From Paracoccaceae bacterium (GTDB taxonomy: Bacteria; Pseudomonadota; Alphaproteobacteria; Rhodobacterales; Rhodobacteraceae): a stretch of 64,000 nucleotides of DNA. Shown here one piece after another: positions 34,655 through 43,629 of the stretch. Within the stretch, counting starts at the first letter, position 1, and every line of letters begins with the position of its first letter. The DNA is taken from contig CACPBQ010000006.1 of the NCBI GenBank assembly GCA_902632125.1, positions 1 through 64,000 on the forward strand, written 5' to 3'. The notes under the pieces are model-generated. The model saw nothing but the letters and a program-made list of their open reading frames with translations, did not search any database and was not told where the DNA came from. The position numbers and the translations under genes were made by a program.

Positions 34655-35766
34655 TGTATTTGTCTGCTCTCAATAAGCGCAGGTGGCGTAATTTTAGAGC
34701 GAATAAACGTGCTTACTGGTCGTTAGTCATATTTAGCATATGTTTTTTTATTTCACTTTTTGCAGAGCTTATAGCGAACGATAAGCCTATCCTTGTAAAG
34801 TATCGAGGTGAGTACTTTTTTCCTATTGCAAATTTTTATCCTGAAACAGCTTTCGGAGGCGATTTCAAAACGGAAGCAGTTTACCGAGACCCTGAAGTTC
34901 AGTGTCTCATTATGTCAGGGGGGTTGGAAGATTGTTTTGATGCTCCAGAAGCAATTATTGAGGCAATTTCGAATTCATCCTTTGATTTGAGTACACCTTC
35001 GTTTGAACAAGGTTATTCTATATGGCCGATTATCCCATATTCTTATGATACACCAGTTGATCGACCTGGGGCAGCTCCACTACCTCCAAATAGAGATAAT
35101 ATTCTTGGGACAGATGATACCAAGCGGGATGTTTTAGCTCGAGTGATTTATGGGTTCAGGCTTTCGATTGTTTTCACAATTATAGTTACCAGTTTAGCTA
35201 GCTTAATTGGTATTATTGCGGGTGCTGTTCAGGGTTATTTTGGTGGTAGAACCGATTTATTTTTTCAAAGATTTATTGAAATTTGGTCTGGTGTGCCGTC
35301 TTTGTATATAATCATAATTATGTTTGCGATCCTTGGGCGTAGTTTCTGGTTGCTTGTATTTTTGTCAGTTCTATTTGGCTGGATGGGCTTAGTTGGGGTC
35401 GTAAGAGCAGAGTTCCTGCGTGCCAGAAATTTAGAATATGTTCGAGCAGCAAAAGCGTTAGGAGTTTCAAATGTGAAAATTATGTTTAAGCATATGCTTC
35501 CTAATGCGATGGTAGCTACTCTTACTATGCTGCCGTTTATTGTAACCGGCACGATCGCTAGTCTGGCAGCCTTAGACTTTTTAGGTTTTGGTTTACCATC
35601 TTCAGCGCCTTCCCTAGGCGAGCTGACACTGCAGGCAAAACAAAATATTCAGGCACCGTGGCTAAGTTTTACGGCATTTTTTACATTTGCAATAATGTTG
35701 GCTTTATTAGTTTTTATTTTTGAAGGTGTAAGAGACGCATTCGATCCTAGGAAGACCTTTAAATGA
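34654..35766 (+). CDS. yejE: Peptide ABC transporter permease (YejE-like)
   Basis: This 370-residue inner-membrane permease has an N-terminal helix, then a large periplasmic segment (about 45-145) rich in aromatic and acidic residues, typical of YejE. About five further helices follow. The C-terminal half has the binding-protein-dependent transport fold with the EAA loop RAAKALGVSNVKIMFKHMLPNA. It pairs with YejB to form the channel. Translation is probably coupled on both sides, with a 1-nt overlap upstream and a 4-nt overlap with yejF. Confidence 0.92.
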   Translation: MYLSALNKRRWRNFRANKRAYWSLVIFSICFFISLFAELIANDKPILVKYRGEYFFPIANFYPETAFGGDFKTEAVYRDPEVQCLIMSGGLEDCFDAPEAIIEAISNSSFDLSTPSFEQGYSIWPIIPYSYDTPVDRPGAAPLPPNRDNILGTDDTKRDVLARVIYGFRLSIVFTIIVTSLASLIGIIAGAVQGYFGGRTDLFFQRFIEIWSGVPSLYIIIIMFAILGRSFWLLVFLSVLFGWMGLVGVVRAEFLRARNLEYVRAAKALGVSNVKIMFKHMLPNAMVATLTMLPFIVTGTIASLAALDFLGFGLPSSAPSLGELTLQAKQNIQAPWLSFTAFFTFAIMLALLVFIFEGVRDAFDPRKTFK

Positions 35767-37346
35767 AACCCATTTTAAGTGTAAAAAATCTCGATATAAG
35801 TTTCGTGCAAGACGGAGTTTATTTTGAGGCAGTTAACAACATATCGTTTCAGGTTAATAAAGGCGAAACGGTTGCTTTAGTTGGAGAAAGTGGGTCTGGA
35901 AAATCAGTAACGGCACTTAGTACTGCTGCTTTATTGGGAAAGGCTGCTTCGGTTAATGGTGTAGTAACTATTGATGGGAATACAGTTGATCAAAAGGATG
36001 AAAGGGCTTTGCAGAGATTGAGGGGAGGTCAAGTAAGCTTTATATTTCAAGAACCTATGACATCTCTTAATCCGTTACATACTATTGAAAGGCAACTGTC
36101 AGAAACAATATTGTTACATCAAAACTTGAATAAAGATAGATTGCGACAAAATTGTATAACTCTTTTAGAAAAAGTGGGCATAACAGACATAGAGTTTAGG
36201 CTAAAGGCATATCCGCATCAACTCTCTGGAGGTCAACGACAGCGTGTTATGATAGCGATGGCCATAGCAAATCATCCTAAAATTTTGATAGCAGACGAAC
36301 CTACAACAGCGTTAGATGTAACAATTCAAGCTCAAATTCTAAATCTTTTAGCCGATCTAAAAAAAGAGTTTGGAATGTCGATGCTTTTTATAACGCATGA
36401 TCTAAACATAGTAAGGCAAATAGCTGACCGCGTTTGTGTCATGAAAGCTGGAAAAATAGTCGAACAAGGGATCACGGATAGTGTTTTTGAAAAGCCAAAG
36501 CATGAGTATACAAAAAAGCTCTTAAAAGCTGTATCCGTTTCGGGTCCAAAACCAATCCCTGCGCACTCAGAGGTGATATTGAGATCTCAAGATACTAGGG
36601 TTTGGTTTCCCGTTCATAGAGGATTCTTGAAGCGGACAATAGGTCACATTAAAGCGCTAAATTCGGCAACTTTTGACGTAAAAATGGGTGAAACTTTAGG
36701 AATAGTGGGTGAAAGCGGTTCGGGAAAATCAACCATTGCTTTAGCTCTCATGAGATTAATTGATTTCGAGGGTGAAATTAATTTTGATGGTAAAGACATT
36801 GGTTTATTAAAAACATGGGAATTAAGACGGATGCGATCTGATATGCAAATCGTATTTCAAGACCCTTTTGGTTCGCTTTCACCGCGAATGACTTGTGCAC
36901 AGATAATATCTGAGGGTTTGGGAGTCCACCAATCAGAAAGTTCTCACGATACCCAACTATTAGTAGACGACGTTATGCATGAAGTCGGTTTAGATCCGGC
37001 GTTCAAAAATCGTTATCCACATGAATTCTCCGGCGGGCAAAGACAAAGGATCGCTATTGCTCGGGCTATGGTACTTAAACCAAAAATAGTTATTTTAGAT
37101 GAACCTACTTCGGCTTTAGATAGAACGGTACAGTTTCAAATAGTTAAGTTATTGAAGGGTCTACAGGAGAAGTATGGTTTAGCTTATGTATTTATCAGTC
37201 ATGATCTTGCAGTTATTCGCGCTATGTCTCATCGGATTCTTGTGATGAAACAAGGTGATATAGTTGAGAATGGCTATACAGAGGAAGTTTTTCGAAAACC
37301 AAAAGAGGCTTATACCCGTGACCTTTTGTCGGCTGCAAACAGTTAG
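35763..37346 (+). CDS. yejF: Peptide ABC transporter, dual ATP-binding protein (YejF-like)
   Basis: This 527-residue cytoplasmic protein contains two complete ABC ATPase modules in tandem (about 1-260 and 275-527). Each has a Walker A GESGSGKS, a signature (LSGGQRQR in the first, FSGGQRQR in the second) and a Walker B followed by DEPT. The fused pair energises uptake through YejBE. Between the modules is the WFPVHRGFLKR segment typical of this type. The last 4 nt overlap the end of the convergent carboxypeptidase gene, so the operon has no terminator space of its own. Confidence 0.93.
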   Translation: MKPILSVKNLDISFVQDGVYFEAVNNISFQVNKGETVALVGESGSGKSVTALSTAALLGKAASVNGVVTIDGNTVDQKDERALQRLRGGQVSFIFQEPMTSLNPLHTIERQLSETILLHQNLNKDRLRQNCITLLEKVGITDIEFRLKAYPHQLSGGQRQRVMIAMAIANHPKILIADEPTTALDVTIQAQILNLLADLKKEFGMSMLFITHDLNIVRQIADRVCVMKAGKIVEQGITDSVFEKPKHEYTKKLLKAVSVSGPKPIPAHSEVILRSQDTRVWFPVHRGFLKRTIGHIKALNSATFDVKMGETLGIVGESGSGKSTIALALMRLIDFEGEINFDGKDIGLLKTWELRRMRSDMQIVFQDPFGSLSPRMTCAQIISEGLGVHQSESSHDTQLLVDDVMHEVGLDPAFKNRYPHEFSGGQRQRIAIARAMVLKPKIVILDEPTSALDRTVQFQIVKLLKGLQEKYGLAYVFISHDLAVIRAMSHRILVMKQGDIVENGYTEEVFRKPKEAYTRDLLSAANS

Positions 37347-38716
37347 CCTGGCTCAATTATTTCGCAATTAACACTTCTATTTCTAAGACGTTTGCAAGCT
37401 TGTTCTGCTTTAACTGCTGAAAGGCCAAGAAAAGTTGCTCTAAACCCATATTTGTTTTTAACTACCTTCCTCAACGAACCCTCTAATGATGTCATCTCTG
37501 ATAAGGCTGTTTTTATAAGTATTTTATCAGCAGTAAATCGGTTTGGATAAGTGCCAATATCAATGCCCCAATCTTTTTGCCCAGAGGATGTGATACGACT
37601 TATTGTTCTTGGATAATTAACAGTTTCGATATTGTACTTAGGCTGAAGCGTATCATTGAATGATATATTTGTGTAAATCTCAGATGTTTGCTCTTCTAAT
37701 TCATCTGATTTTTCAATTTGTTTCAAAGCAGACAAAATGTTTTGTCTGTATTCATTAGTGGCAATAACGACACCGCCGGCGTCATATACTGGTCGGATTT
37801 TAGGACGCAAGCTTTTCTTTATACTTCTTACTATGGATGCTTTTGCAGTAGTAGTGTACGAGAGACGCTTTGGCTTTTGAATTTTCACATTTCTTGGCGC
37901 TTTTTTGAACCCAAGGTCCATAAGTTTTGCTACCTGTGCATTTCTGGTTGTTGTGCTTCTGCCCCCGAAAACTGTAGTGATTATTCGTTCGCCATTTCGA
38001 TTGGCGGAAGCAACAAGATTATAACCAGCCGCCCTTGTAAATCCAGTCTTTATACCGTCTGCCCCACGATAATTATTTAAAAATCTTCGATTGGTATTGC
38101 GGACTTGAGTAGATCCAGCAGAGGTGGTTTTACGCGCAAACAAATTGTAGTAATCGGGAAAGTCATAAAATAAGTGCCGACCTAATATCGTCATATCGCG
38201 GGCAGTAGACAGGTGCCCGGCCTCTGTCAGACCGTGGGCATTTTTAAATGTTGTGCGATTCATTCCCATCGCTTTTGCAGTTCTATTCATTCTTCTAGCG
38301 AATGCTGCTTCTGAACCTTCAATAGCCTCGGCTAGTGCAGTTGCAGCATCATTTGCAGACTTTACTGCTGCGGCTCTTATCAAATACCGCAATCTTACTC
38401 TTTGCCCAGATCTCAAGCCAAGTTTAGAGGGCGGTTCAGAAGCTGCATGTCTTGATATTTTCACTTTTTTGTCTAGCGATATTTCACCGTTTTCTACGGC
38501 CTGAAATACTACATACAAGGTCATCATTTTTGTCAAGGAAGCCGGATGCAAACGTTTATTAGCATTCTCTGAGTGTAAGATTTCACCGCTGCGGGCATCC
38601 ATTACCATAGCGGCATACCTCTGGTTTGCCATCAGCACCATAGGTGCAGTAACGCAGAATAAAAAAGAAAGTAATATAGCGCCAACTCGCGCCGGCGAAA
38701 CTTGCCTTCGTCTCAA
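37343..38716 (-). CDS. D-alanyl-D-alanine carboxypeptidase with SPOR domain
   Basis: The 457-residue penicillin-binding protein belongs to the S11 family and trims the terminal D-Ala from peptidoglycan peptides. An N-terminal signal sequence (about 10-31) precedes the catalytic domain, with Ser60-x-x-Lys63 (SLTK), Ser120-Ala-Asn122, and the KTG motif in GIKTGFTRAAG. The C-terminus (about 380-457) looks like a SPOR domain (DWGIDIGTYPNRFTADK), which binds denuded glycans at the division site. The DacF/DacC type is likely. It overlaps yejF by 4 nt tail to tail and diverges from clpS across 278 bp. Confidence 0.92.
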   Translation of the reverse strand: MRRRQVSPARVGAILLSFLFCVTAPMVLMANQRYAAMVMDARSGEILHSENANKRLHPASLTKMMTLYVVFQAVENGEISLDKKVKISRHAASEPPSKLGLRSGQRVRLRYLIRAAAVKSANDAATALAEAIEGSEAAFARRMNRTAKAMGMNRTTFKNAHGLTEAGHLSTARDMTILGRHLFYDFPDYYNLFARKTTSAGSTQVRNTNRRFLNNYRGADGIKTGFTRAAGYNLVASANRNGERIITTVFGGRSTTTRNAQVAKLMDLGFKKAPRNVKIQKPKRLSYTTTAKASIVRSIKKSLRPKIRPVYDAGGVVIATNEYRQNILSALKQIEKSDELEEQTSEIYTNISFNDTLQPKYNIETVNYPRTISRITSSGQKDWGIDIGTYPNRFTADKILIKTALSEMTSLEGSLRKVVKNKYGFRATFLGLSAVKAEQACKRLRNRSVNCEIIEPG

Positions 38717-38828
38717 ATGTTTTTCCTTTACTGCCTCAGTTAGCCTCTACGGGCTTTTTCTGTTATTTAACAATATAAGGGTAAGTTCGTCAAATAAACC
38801 ATTAAATTTTATAGATTTTTTTCAATTT

Positions 38829-38875
38829 ATACTATATATTGTATGTATTAACTTGGTAAACACAACATGTGATTG
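38829..38875. promoter_or_regulatory. Possible tandem NrdR-like boxes between dacF-type gene and clpS
   Basis: The sequence ATACTATATATTGTAT (38829-38844) matches 14 of 16 positions of the NrdR box consensus acaCwAtATaTwGtgt. A second, poorer copy, ACACAACATGTGATTG (38860-38875), matches 10 of 16, and its left half is perfect. The start-to-start spacing is 31 bp, the usual spacing of paired NrdR boxes. The DNA is AT-rich, so chance is possible, and neither flanking gene is a ribonucleotide reductase. Confidence 0.3.
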
Positions 38876-38994
38876 AAGTTAAAATAAGTCTCAGCAAAAT
38901 TTTAGTCCCTTTTCTATAGGAAATTTGTGTTTATATATAGACTTTAGAGAAAATAGCCTAAAACTGAATAATGAACTTTGTACCGGAACAATTA

Positions 38995-39312
38995 ATGTCT
39001 GAAAAAGAAGATAGTGATCAAGACCGAGAATTATTGGTCAAAACAAGACCAAAGACCAAACGGCCACCTCTTTATAAAGTGTTATTGATAAATGATGACT
39101 ACACACCTATGGAGTTTGTAGTTATGATTTTAGAAAGGTTCTTTGGTCTTACCCATGCTCAAGCATTTGATATTATGATTACTGTTCACAAAAAGGGCTT
39201 GGCGGTTGTTGGTGTTTTTAGCTATGAGGTGGCTGAGACAAAAGTTGCTCAGGTAATGGATTGCGCTAGGAAGCATCAGCATCCTTTGCAATGTACGATG
39301 GAAAAAGAGTAA
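38995..39312 (+). CDS. clpS: ATP-dependent Clp protease adaptor ClpS
   Basis: This protein of about 105 residues delivers N-degron substrates to ClpAP. The conserved core is [26 protein letters not shown], seen here as [18 protein letters not shown] then MILERFF, which forms the N-degron pocket. It is followed by [23 protein letters not shown] use the ATG at 38995 because homologues have a short disordered acidic tail starting near there and GGAA lies 7 nt upstream. An ATG at 38971 would add eight residues. The partner clpA is about 18 kb away on the other strand, not adjacent. Confidence 0.94.
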   Translation: MSEKEDSDQDRELLVKTRPKTKRPPLYKVLLINDDYTPMEFVVMILERFFGLTHAQAFDIMITVHKKGLAVVGVFSYEVAETKVAQVMDCARKHQHPLQCTMEKE

Positions 39313-39348
39313 GCTCTTTCCAATAATAATTGTTGAAAAAATTAAATT

Positions 39349-40335
39349 ATGTTTCAAGAGCGTATAGAATTTATACAGCGTAAATTTGGTCGTTTATTCT
39401 CCCAGGATAATGAAGTAATTTTTTTTAACCCTGAGACGCCACCTCACTGTCTGTCTCTTTCGTCGGAAAAGTTAGTTGCGTATCAAACATTTTTTCCTGT
39501 TTTTGATCAACTCAGAGCAGCAGGAATAAAATGTGTTCATAGTATGTCTCAGCAAAAATATAACACGGCAATTATTTCTATTCCAAAATCAAAAAAGCTG
39601 GCAAGGCACTTTATTTACTTGGCAACAAAAGCTGTTCCTGAAGGTCTGATTATCATCGATGGCGATAAAAATAACGGGATTGAGTCAATAATACGCGACC
39701 TGAAAAAAGAAACAAAACTTACAAATGTTGTATCCAAAGCGCACGGTAAAATTGCATGGTTCGAAACACCTGCAAATTTAGGAAAATATAAAGACGTTCC
39801 ACTACAGATTGAGGGCGGTTTTGAAACACAAGCTGGCATTTTTTCTTCTGACGGAATCGATCCAGCATCTAAATTATTAATGCAAGTTATATCAAAAAGT
39901 CTAAAAGGATTGGGCGCTGATCTAGGAGGAGGATGGGGTTATCTAAGTGCTAAAGCTCTGGAGACAACTTGCATTAGTGAGTTATATTTTATCGAAGCTG
40001 ATTTGATAGCCCTAAACAAAGCAAAAAGAAATGTGTGTGATGAGAGAATTAAGTTTTATTGGTGTGATGCATTAAAATGGGAGGCGCCAGTGCTGTTAGA
40101 TTTTATAATAATGAATCCTCCATTTCATTTTTTGGGCCAACCCATGCCCAGCCTTGGAGAAGATTTCATAAAAGTTGCCTCGCGTAATTTAAAAAAATCT
40201 GGTATGTTATGGATGGTCGCCAATAGACATCTACCATATGAGGAAGCAATTCAGGCTCACTTTTCGTCTTTTTCTGAATTTCCAGGATCAAAACGATTTA
40301 AAGTGATACGGGCAGAAAACCCAATAAAAAGTTAG
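39349..40335 (+). CDS. RsmC-like class I methyltransferase
   Basis: The 328-residue protein has two related methyltransferase-like halves. The C-terminal half holds the SAM site GADLGGGWGYLSA and the catalytic IMNPPFHF motif (about 248-255), while the N-terminal half is degenerate. This arrangement and the NPPF motif fit RsmC/RlmG-type enzymes, which methylate guanine N2 in rRNA (RsmC: 16S G1207). It lies 36 bp after clpS and 17 bp before the short-chain dehydrogenase, so these may be co-transcribed. The exact rRNA target is inferred. Confidence 0.83.
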   Translation: MFQERIEFIQRKFGRLFSQDNEVIFFNPETPPHCLSLSSEKLVAYQTFFPVFDQLRAAGIKCVHSMSQQKYNTAIISIPKSKKLARHFIYLATKAVPEGLIIIDGDKNNGIESIIRDLKKETKLTNVVSKAHGKIAWFETPANLGKYKDVPLQIEGGFETQAGIFSSDGIDPASKLLMQVISKSLKGLGADLGGGWGYLSAKALETTCISELYFIEADLIALNKAKRNVCDERIKFYWCDALKWEAPVLLDFIIMNPPFHFLGQPMPSLGEDFIKVASRNLKKSGMLWMVANRHLPYEEAIQAHFSSFSEFPGSKRFKVIRAENPIKS

Positions 40336-40352
40336 CTTTAGGAATTTATAAA

Positions 40353-41153
40353 ATGTCTTTTTCAATTGATGGGAAAACCGTTATCGTAACAGGAGCTGCA
40401 AATGGAATTGGCGCAGCCTTAGCTCGACATTTTGCCGAAAATGACGCCAACGTGATGTGTGCTGATATCGATGAAAAAGCGCTTAAAAAAGACTTAGGTG
40501 AAAGTGGTGACGATAGTAATGTTAGATACTTCGCGGGCGATTTGCGTGAAAAGCTAACTTTAGCCAACCTTCTTTCAGCAACAGTAGATGCATTTGATCG
40601 AGTAGACATATTAGTTAACGCCTCTCGCCAGGTGGCCACAACAGATCCATTGGACATGGATGATGAAACCGTAGAAAAATTACTACAGCAAAACTTAATG
40701 ACTTCACTTAGATTGTCTCAAATGGTCGCAAAGCGAATGATAAAACAAGATGAGGAGCAGGATCACGAGTTTGCTGGTACGATTATAAATTTGTCCTCTA
40801 TAGCTGCTCGGTTAACTCAGCCGGACCTTTTGGCCTATTCGGTTTCAACTGCAGCATTAGAGCAAATGACACGATCAATGGCTGTGGCCTTAGCTAAATA
40901 CCGTATTAGAGTAAATGCGGTATCGTTTGGATCTGTTATGTCTGCAAGTCTGCAGGACAAATTAAGGGAAAATCCTGGTTTTAGGAAAGAAATTGAAGCC
41001 CATACCCCTGCTGGGAGAATTGCCCCTGCTTCCGATGTAGTTGAGGCAGTACATTTTTTAGCCTCTAACGCAGCAGGGTTTATCACTGGTCAGGTTATTA
41101 ATGCTGACGGCGGGCGAAGCCTAATTGACCCTGTCCCTATTGCTGCTCATTAA
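40353..41153 (+). CDS. Short-chain dehydrogenase/reductase-like protein, catalytic Lys absent
   Basis: The 266-residue Rossmann-fold protein has the NAD(P) motif TGAANGIG (13-20). The catalytic Ser region is INLSS (about 145-149) and Tyr162 is in place. The usual YxxxK motif reads YSVST, with Thr166 where the active-site lysine belongs. The NNAG motif is also altered to NASRQ. The C-terminal GFITGQVINADGG is standard. It may have a changed mechanism or be non-catalytic. It sits between the RsmC-like gene and hemF. No substrate can be named. Confidence 0.8.
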   Translation: MSFSIDGKTVIVTGAANGIGAALARHFAENDANVMCADIDEKALKKDLGESGDDSNVRYFAGDLREKLTLANLLSATVDAFDRVDILVNASRQVATTDPLDMDDETVEKLLQQNLMTSLRLSQMVAKRMIKQDEEQDHEFAGTIINLSSIAARLTQPDLLAYSVSTAALEQMTRSMAVALAKYRIRVNAVSFGSVMSASLQDKLRENPGFRKEIEAHTPAGRIAPASDVVEAVHFLASNAAGFITGQVINADGGRSLIDPVPIAAH

Positions 41154-41242
41154 ATTCTATGCTCTTCATATTTTTGCTGTTCCATTGACACTTTGTAAGT
41201 TCAAAGCCAATGTTTCCGGAGAATTTAGGAGTTTTTCTGTTA

Positions 41243-42127
41243 ATGTTTGAAACTGAAAAGTCACTTGCTAATGGTTGGTTTAAAACACTGAGAGACGAAA
41301 TTGTTAGTGCATTTAATCAAATTGAACTTGACCATTTGTCTGGCCCGTTTTCAGATGTAGCGCCTGGTATCTTTGAGGTCAAAGAAACTGAGCGTACCGC
41401 TGATGATGGTAGTGATGCTGGAGGTGGAATAATGAGTGTTATGCGAAATGGTCGTGTTTTTGAAAAGGTGGGCGTTAACGTTTCGACAGTTTATGGTAAT
41501 CTGGGGCCTGAGGCTCAAAGGGCGATGGTTGCGAGAAAAGATATACCTGGAATAAAAGAAGATCCTAGGTTTTGGGCAAGCGGCATCAGTTTAGTTGCTC
41601 ACATGCAAAATCCGCAGTGTCCAGCTGTTCATATGAATACAAGAATGTTTTGGACCCCTTACGCTTGGTGGTTTGGTGGTGGATCTGATCTAAATCCTTG
41701 TTTGGAGTTTGAAGAGGATACGAAACATTTTCATAAAACGCTGAAGAAATTTGTAGAACCACATGGGCCCGGTTTGTATTCTGAATTGAAGGCTTGGGCT
41801 GATGAATATTTTTTTATTCCGCATAGGCATCGGGCCAGAGGTGTGGGAGGGATCTTCATGGATGATCGCTGTACTGGAGATTGGGAAGCTGACTTTAACT
41901 TGACCAAGGATATTGGAAAAGCATTCTTACCAGCATACCTCCCTCTCATAGAGAGGCGTAAAAATGAAAACTTTTCAGATGTTGATAAAGAAAAGCAGTT
42001 GATACATCGTGGTCTATATGCAGAATATAACTTAGTTTATGACCGCGGAACGAAATTTGGATTAACGACAGGTCATGACGCAGACGCCGTCTTAATGAGC
42101 CTACCTCCAGTAGCTAAATGGCATTGA
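41243..42127 (+). CDS. hemF: Oxygen-dependent coproporphyrinogen III oxidase
   Basis: This enzyme of about 294 residues performs two oxidative decarboxylations of coproporphyrinogen III in heme synthesis, using oxygen. Highly conserved segments include GGGIMSVMRNGRVFEKVGVN (split as GGGIMSVMRNG and VFEKVGVN), VHMNTRMFWT, WWFGGGSDLNPC and the terminal YNLVYDRGTKFGLTTG. I chose the ATG at 41243, which has TTAGGAG upstream; the frame extends 11 residues further to an ATG at 41210. hemC and hemE lie within 3 kb. Confidence 0.95.
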   Translation: MFETEKSLANGWFKTLRDEIVSAFNQIELDHLSGPFSDVAPGIFEVKETERTADDGSDAGGGIMSVMRNGRVFEKVGVNVSTVYGNLGPEAQRAMVARKDIPGIKEDPRFWASGISLVAHMQNPQCPAVHMNTRMFWTPYAWWFGGGSDLNPCLEFEEDTKHFHKTLKKFVEPHGPGLYSELKAWADEYFFIPHRHRARGVGGIFMDDRCTGDWEADFNLTKDIGKAFLPAYLPLIERRKNENFSDVDKEKQLIHRGLYAEYNLVYDRGTKFGLTTGHDADAVLMSLPPVAKWH

Positions 42128-42211
42128 TATTTACTATTCTCATTTTTTTCATTTTATCTAATATTGATAAAATTTTAGTGAATACACTATACTTTATCTT
42201 TGGTATTTCTG

Positions 42212-43627
42212 ATGTACTTAATTGAAGAACTTGAAAAGATCTTGGGTGATCGAAATGTGCTAACCGGAGCTGACAGAGAACGCTATTCTTCGGACTGGCT
42301 AGGCCAATATAGATTTGAACCTTTGTGCGTTGTTCGTCCGGCTTCTACTGAAGAAGTAGCTGAAGTTGTGAGATTAGCTGGTTCTTTAAAAGTAAATATA
42401 GTCCCTGTTGGTGGTAATACTGGTTTAAACGGAGGTACACATTCAGATAACGCTATCTCTATCTCTATGGAGCGGATGAATAAAATTGTTGAAGTTCGGT
42501 CAAATTCGAAACTTGCTATCGTTGAGGCTGGGGTAATTCTTTCTAATTTACATCAGGTCGTGAATGAAAACGATTTAATGTTTCCTCTCACATTTGGAGC
42601 CCGTGGTTCGGCAACCTTAGGCGGTGTTTTATCTACAAACGCTGGAGGTTCTAATGTACTAAAATATGGAAATACTCGCGAACTGGTGCTTGGAGTGGAA
42701 ATGGTCTTACCAAATGGCGAAATAATGAATTTGATGTCTGAGCTACATAAAGATAATTCAGGTTATTGCTTGCGAGATTTGGTTATTGGAGCTGAGGGTA
42801 CATTAGGAATAATCACCAAAGCTGTAGTAAAACTTTTTCCAAAACCTAAAGCTTATGCAACGGCCATGATTGCAGTTAAAAGTCTCGACAGTGCTCTCGC
42901 TTTGCTGAACGAGTTACAGAATGGAACCGGAGGAGCAGTTGCAGCTTATGAGTATATGCCAAAAAGGTATATTCAAGGTCATATGGCGTTATCTTCTTCT
43001 TCTAAGAAGCCATTTAAAAAAGACTATGAACATTTGGTTATGGTTGAATTGGAAACAACCGTAGAGCTGTTTTCACGATATGGAGATGACGGAAAAACTT
43101 TATTGAGTGGTGAATTAGAAAGAATTTTAAACAAGAACTTAAATGAAGATTTTATCTTAGATGCTCACATTGCACAAAATGAGGAGCAGCGTTTAATTAT
43201 GTGGGAGCGTCGTGAGGCCGCAGCAGAAATATCCCTTTTGAAAAAACCTCTTATAAATAATGACATAGCGGTTCCGCTAGATAAGGTATCTAAATTCTTA
43301 ACCGTTATGGAGCAGAAGCTCCCAGATTTAGACCCAGATGCTGATGTTTTAATTGTTTCTCATCTTGGCGATGGAAATATTCATTATACCGTTTGGCCAA
43401 GTAAAGACGATGAAAAACATAAAGATAAGATTATGGAAGCAATTGAAAATGTCGTTATCAGCCTAGGTGGAAGCTTTTCTGCAGAACACGGCATTGGATT
43501 ATCTAAGCTATCTTCTATGGAAAGACGCAAGGATCGCACAGCTCTAAAAGTAATGCGTCAAATTAAGAATGCAATTGATCCAGCAGGGATCATGAACCCA
43601 GGCAAGGTTTTACCAAAAGTACAATAG
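42212..43627 (+). CDS. FAD-linked 2-hydroxyacid dehydrogenase (GlcD/D-2-hydroxyglutarate type)
   Basis: The 471-residue flavoprotein has an N-terminal FAD_binding_4 domain with PVGGNTGLNGG and the covalent-type segment LSTNAGGSNVLKYGNTRELV. Its C-terminal FAD-oxidase domain carries the metal-site motifs VSHLGDGNIHYTVW and SAEHGIGLSK. Such enzymes oxidise D-lactate, glycolate or D-2-hydroxyglutarate. The EHGIG and HxGDGNxH motifs fit the D-2-hydroxyglutarate/D-lactate group. I chose the ATG at 42212 rather than a TTG four codons earlier. It stops 2 bp from the end of hemC, tail to tail. Confidence 0.85.
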   Translation: MYLIEELEKILGDRNVLTGADRERYSSDWLGQYRFEPLCVVRPASTEEVAEVVRLAGSLKVNIVPVGGNTGLNGGTHSDNAISISMERMNKIVEVRSNSKLAIVEAGVILSNLHQVVNENDLMFPLTFGARGSATLGGVLSTNAGGSNVLKYGNTRELVLGVEMVLPNGEIMNLMSELHKDNSGYCLRDLVIGAEGTLGIITKAVVKLFPKPKAYATAMIAVKSLDSALALLNELQNGTGGAVAAYEYMPKRYIQGHMALSSSSKKPFKKDYEHLVMVELETTVELFSRYGDDGKTLLSGELERILNKNLNEDFILDAHIAQNEEQRLIMWERREAAAEISLLKKPLINNDIAVPLDKVSKFLTVMEQKLPDLDPDADVLIVSHLGDGNIHYTVWPSKDDEKHKDKIMEAIENVVISLGGSFSAEHGIGLSKLSSMERRKDRTALKVMRQIKNAIDPAGIMNPGKVLPKVQ

Positions 43628-43629
43628 GC

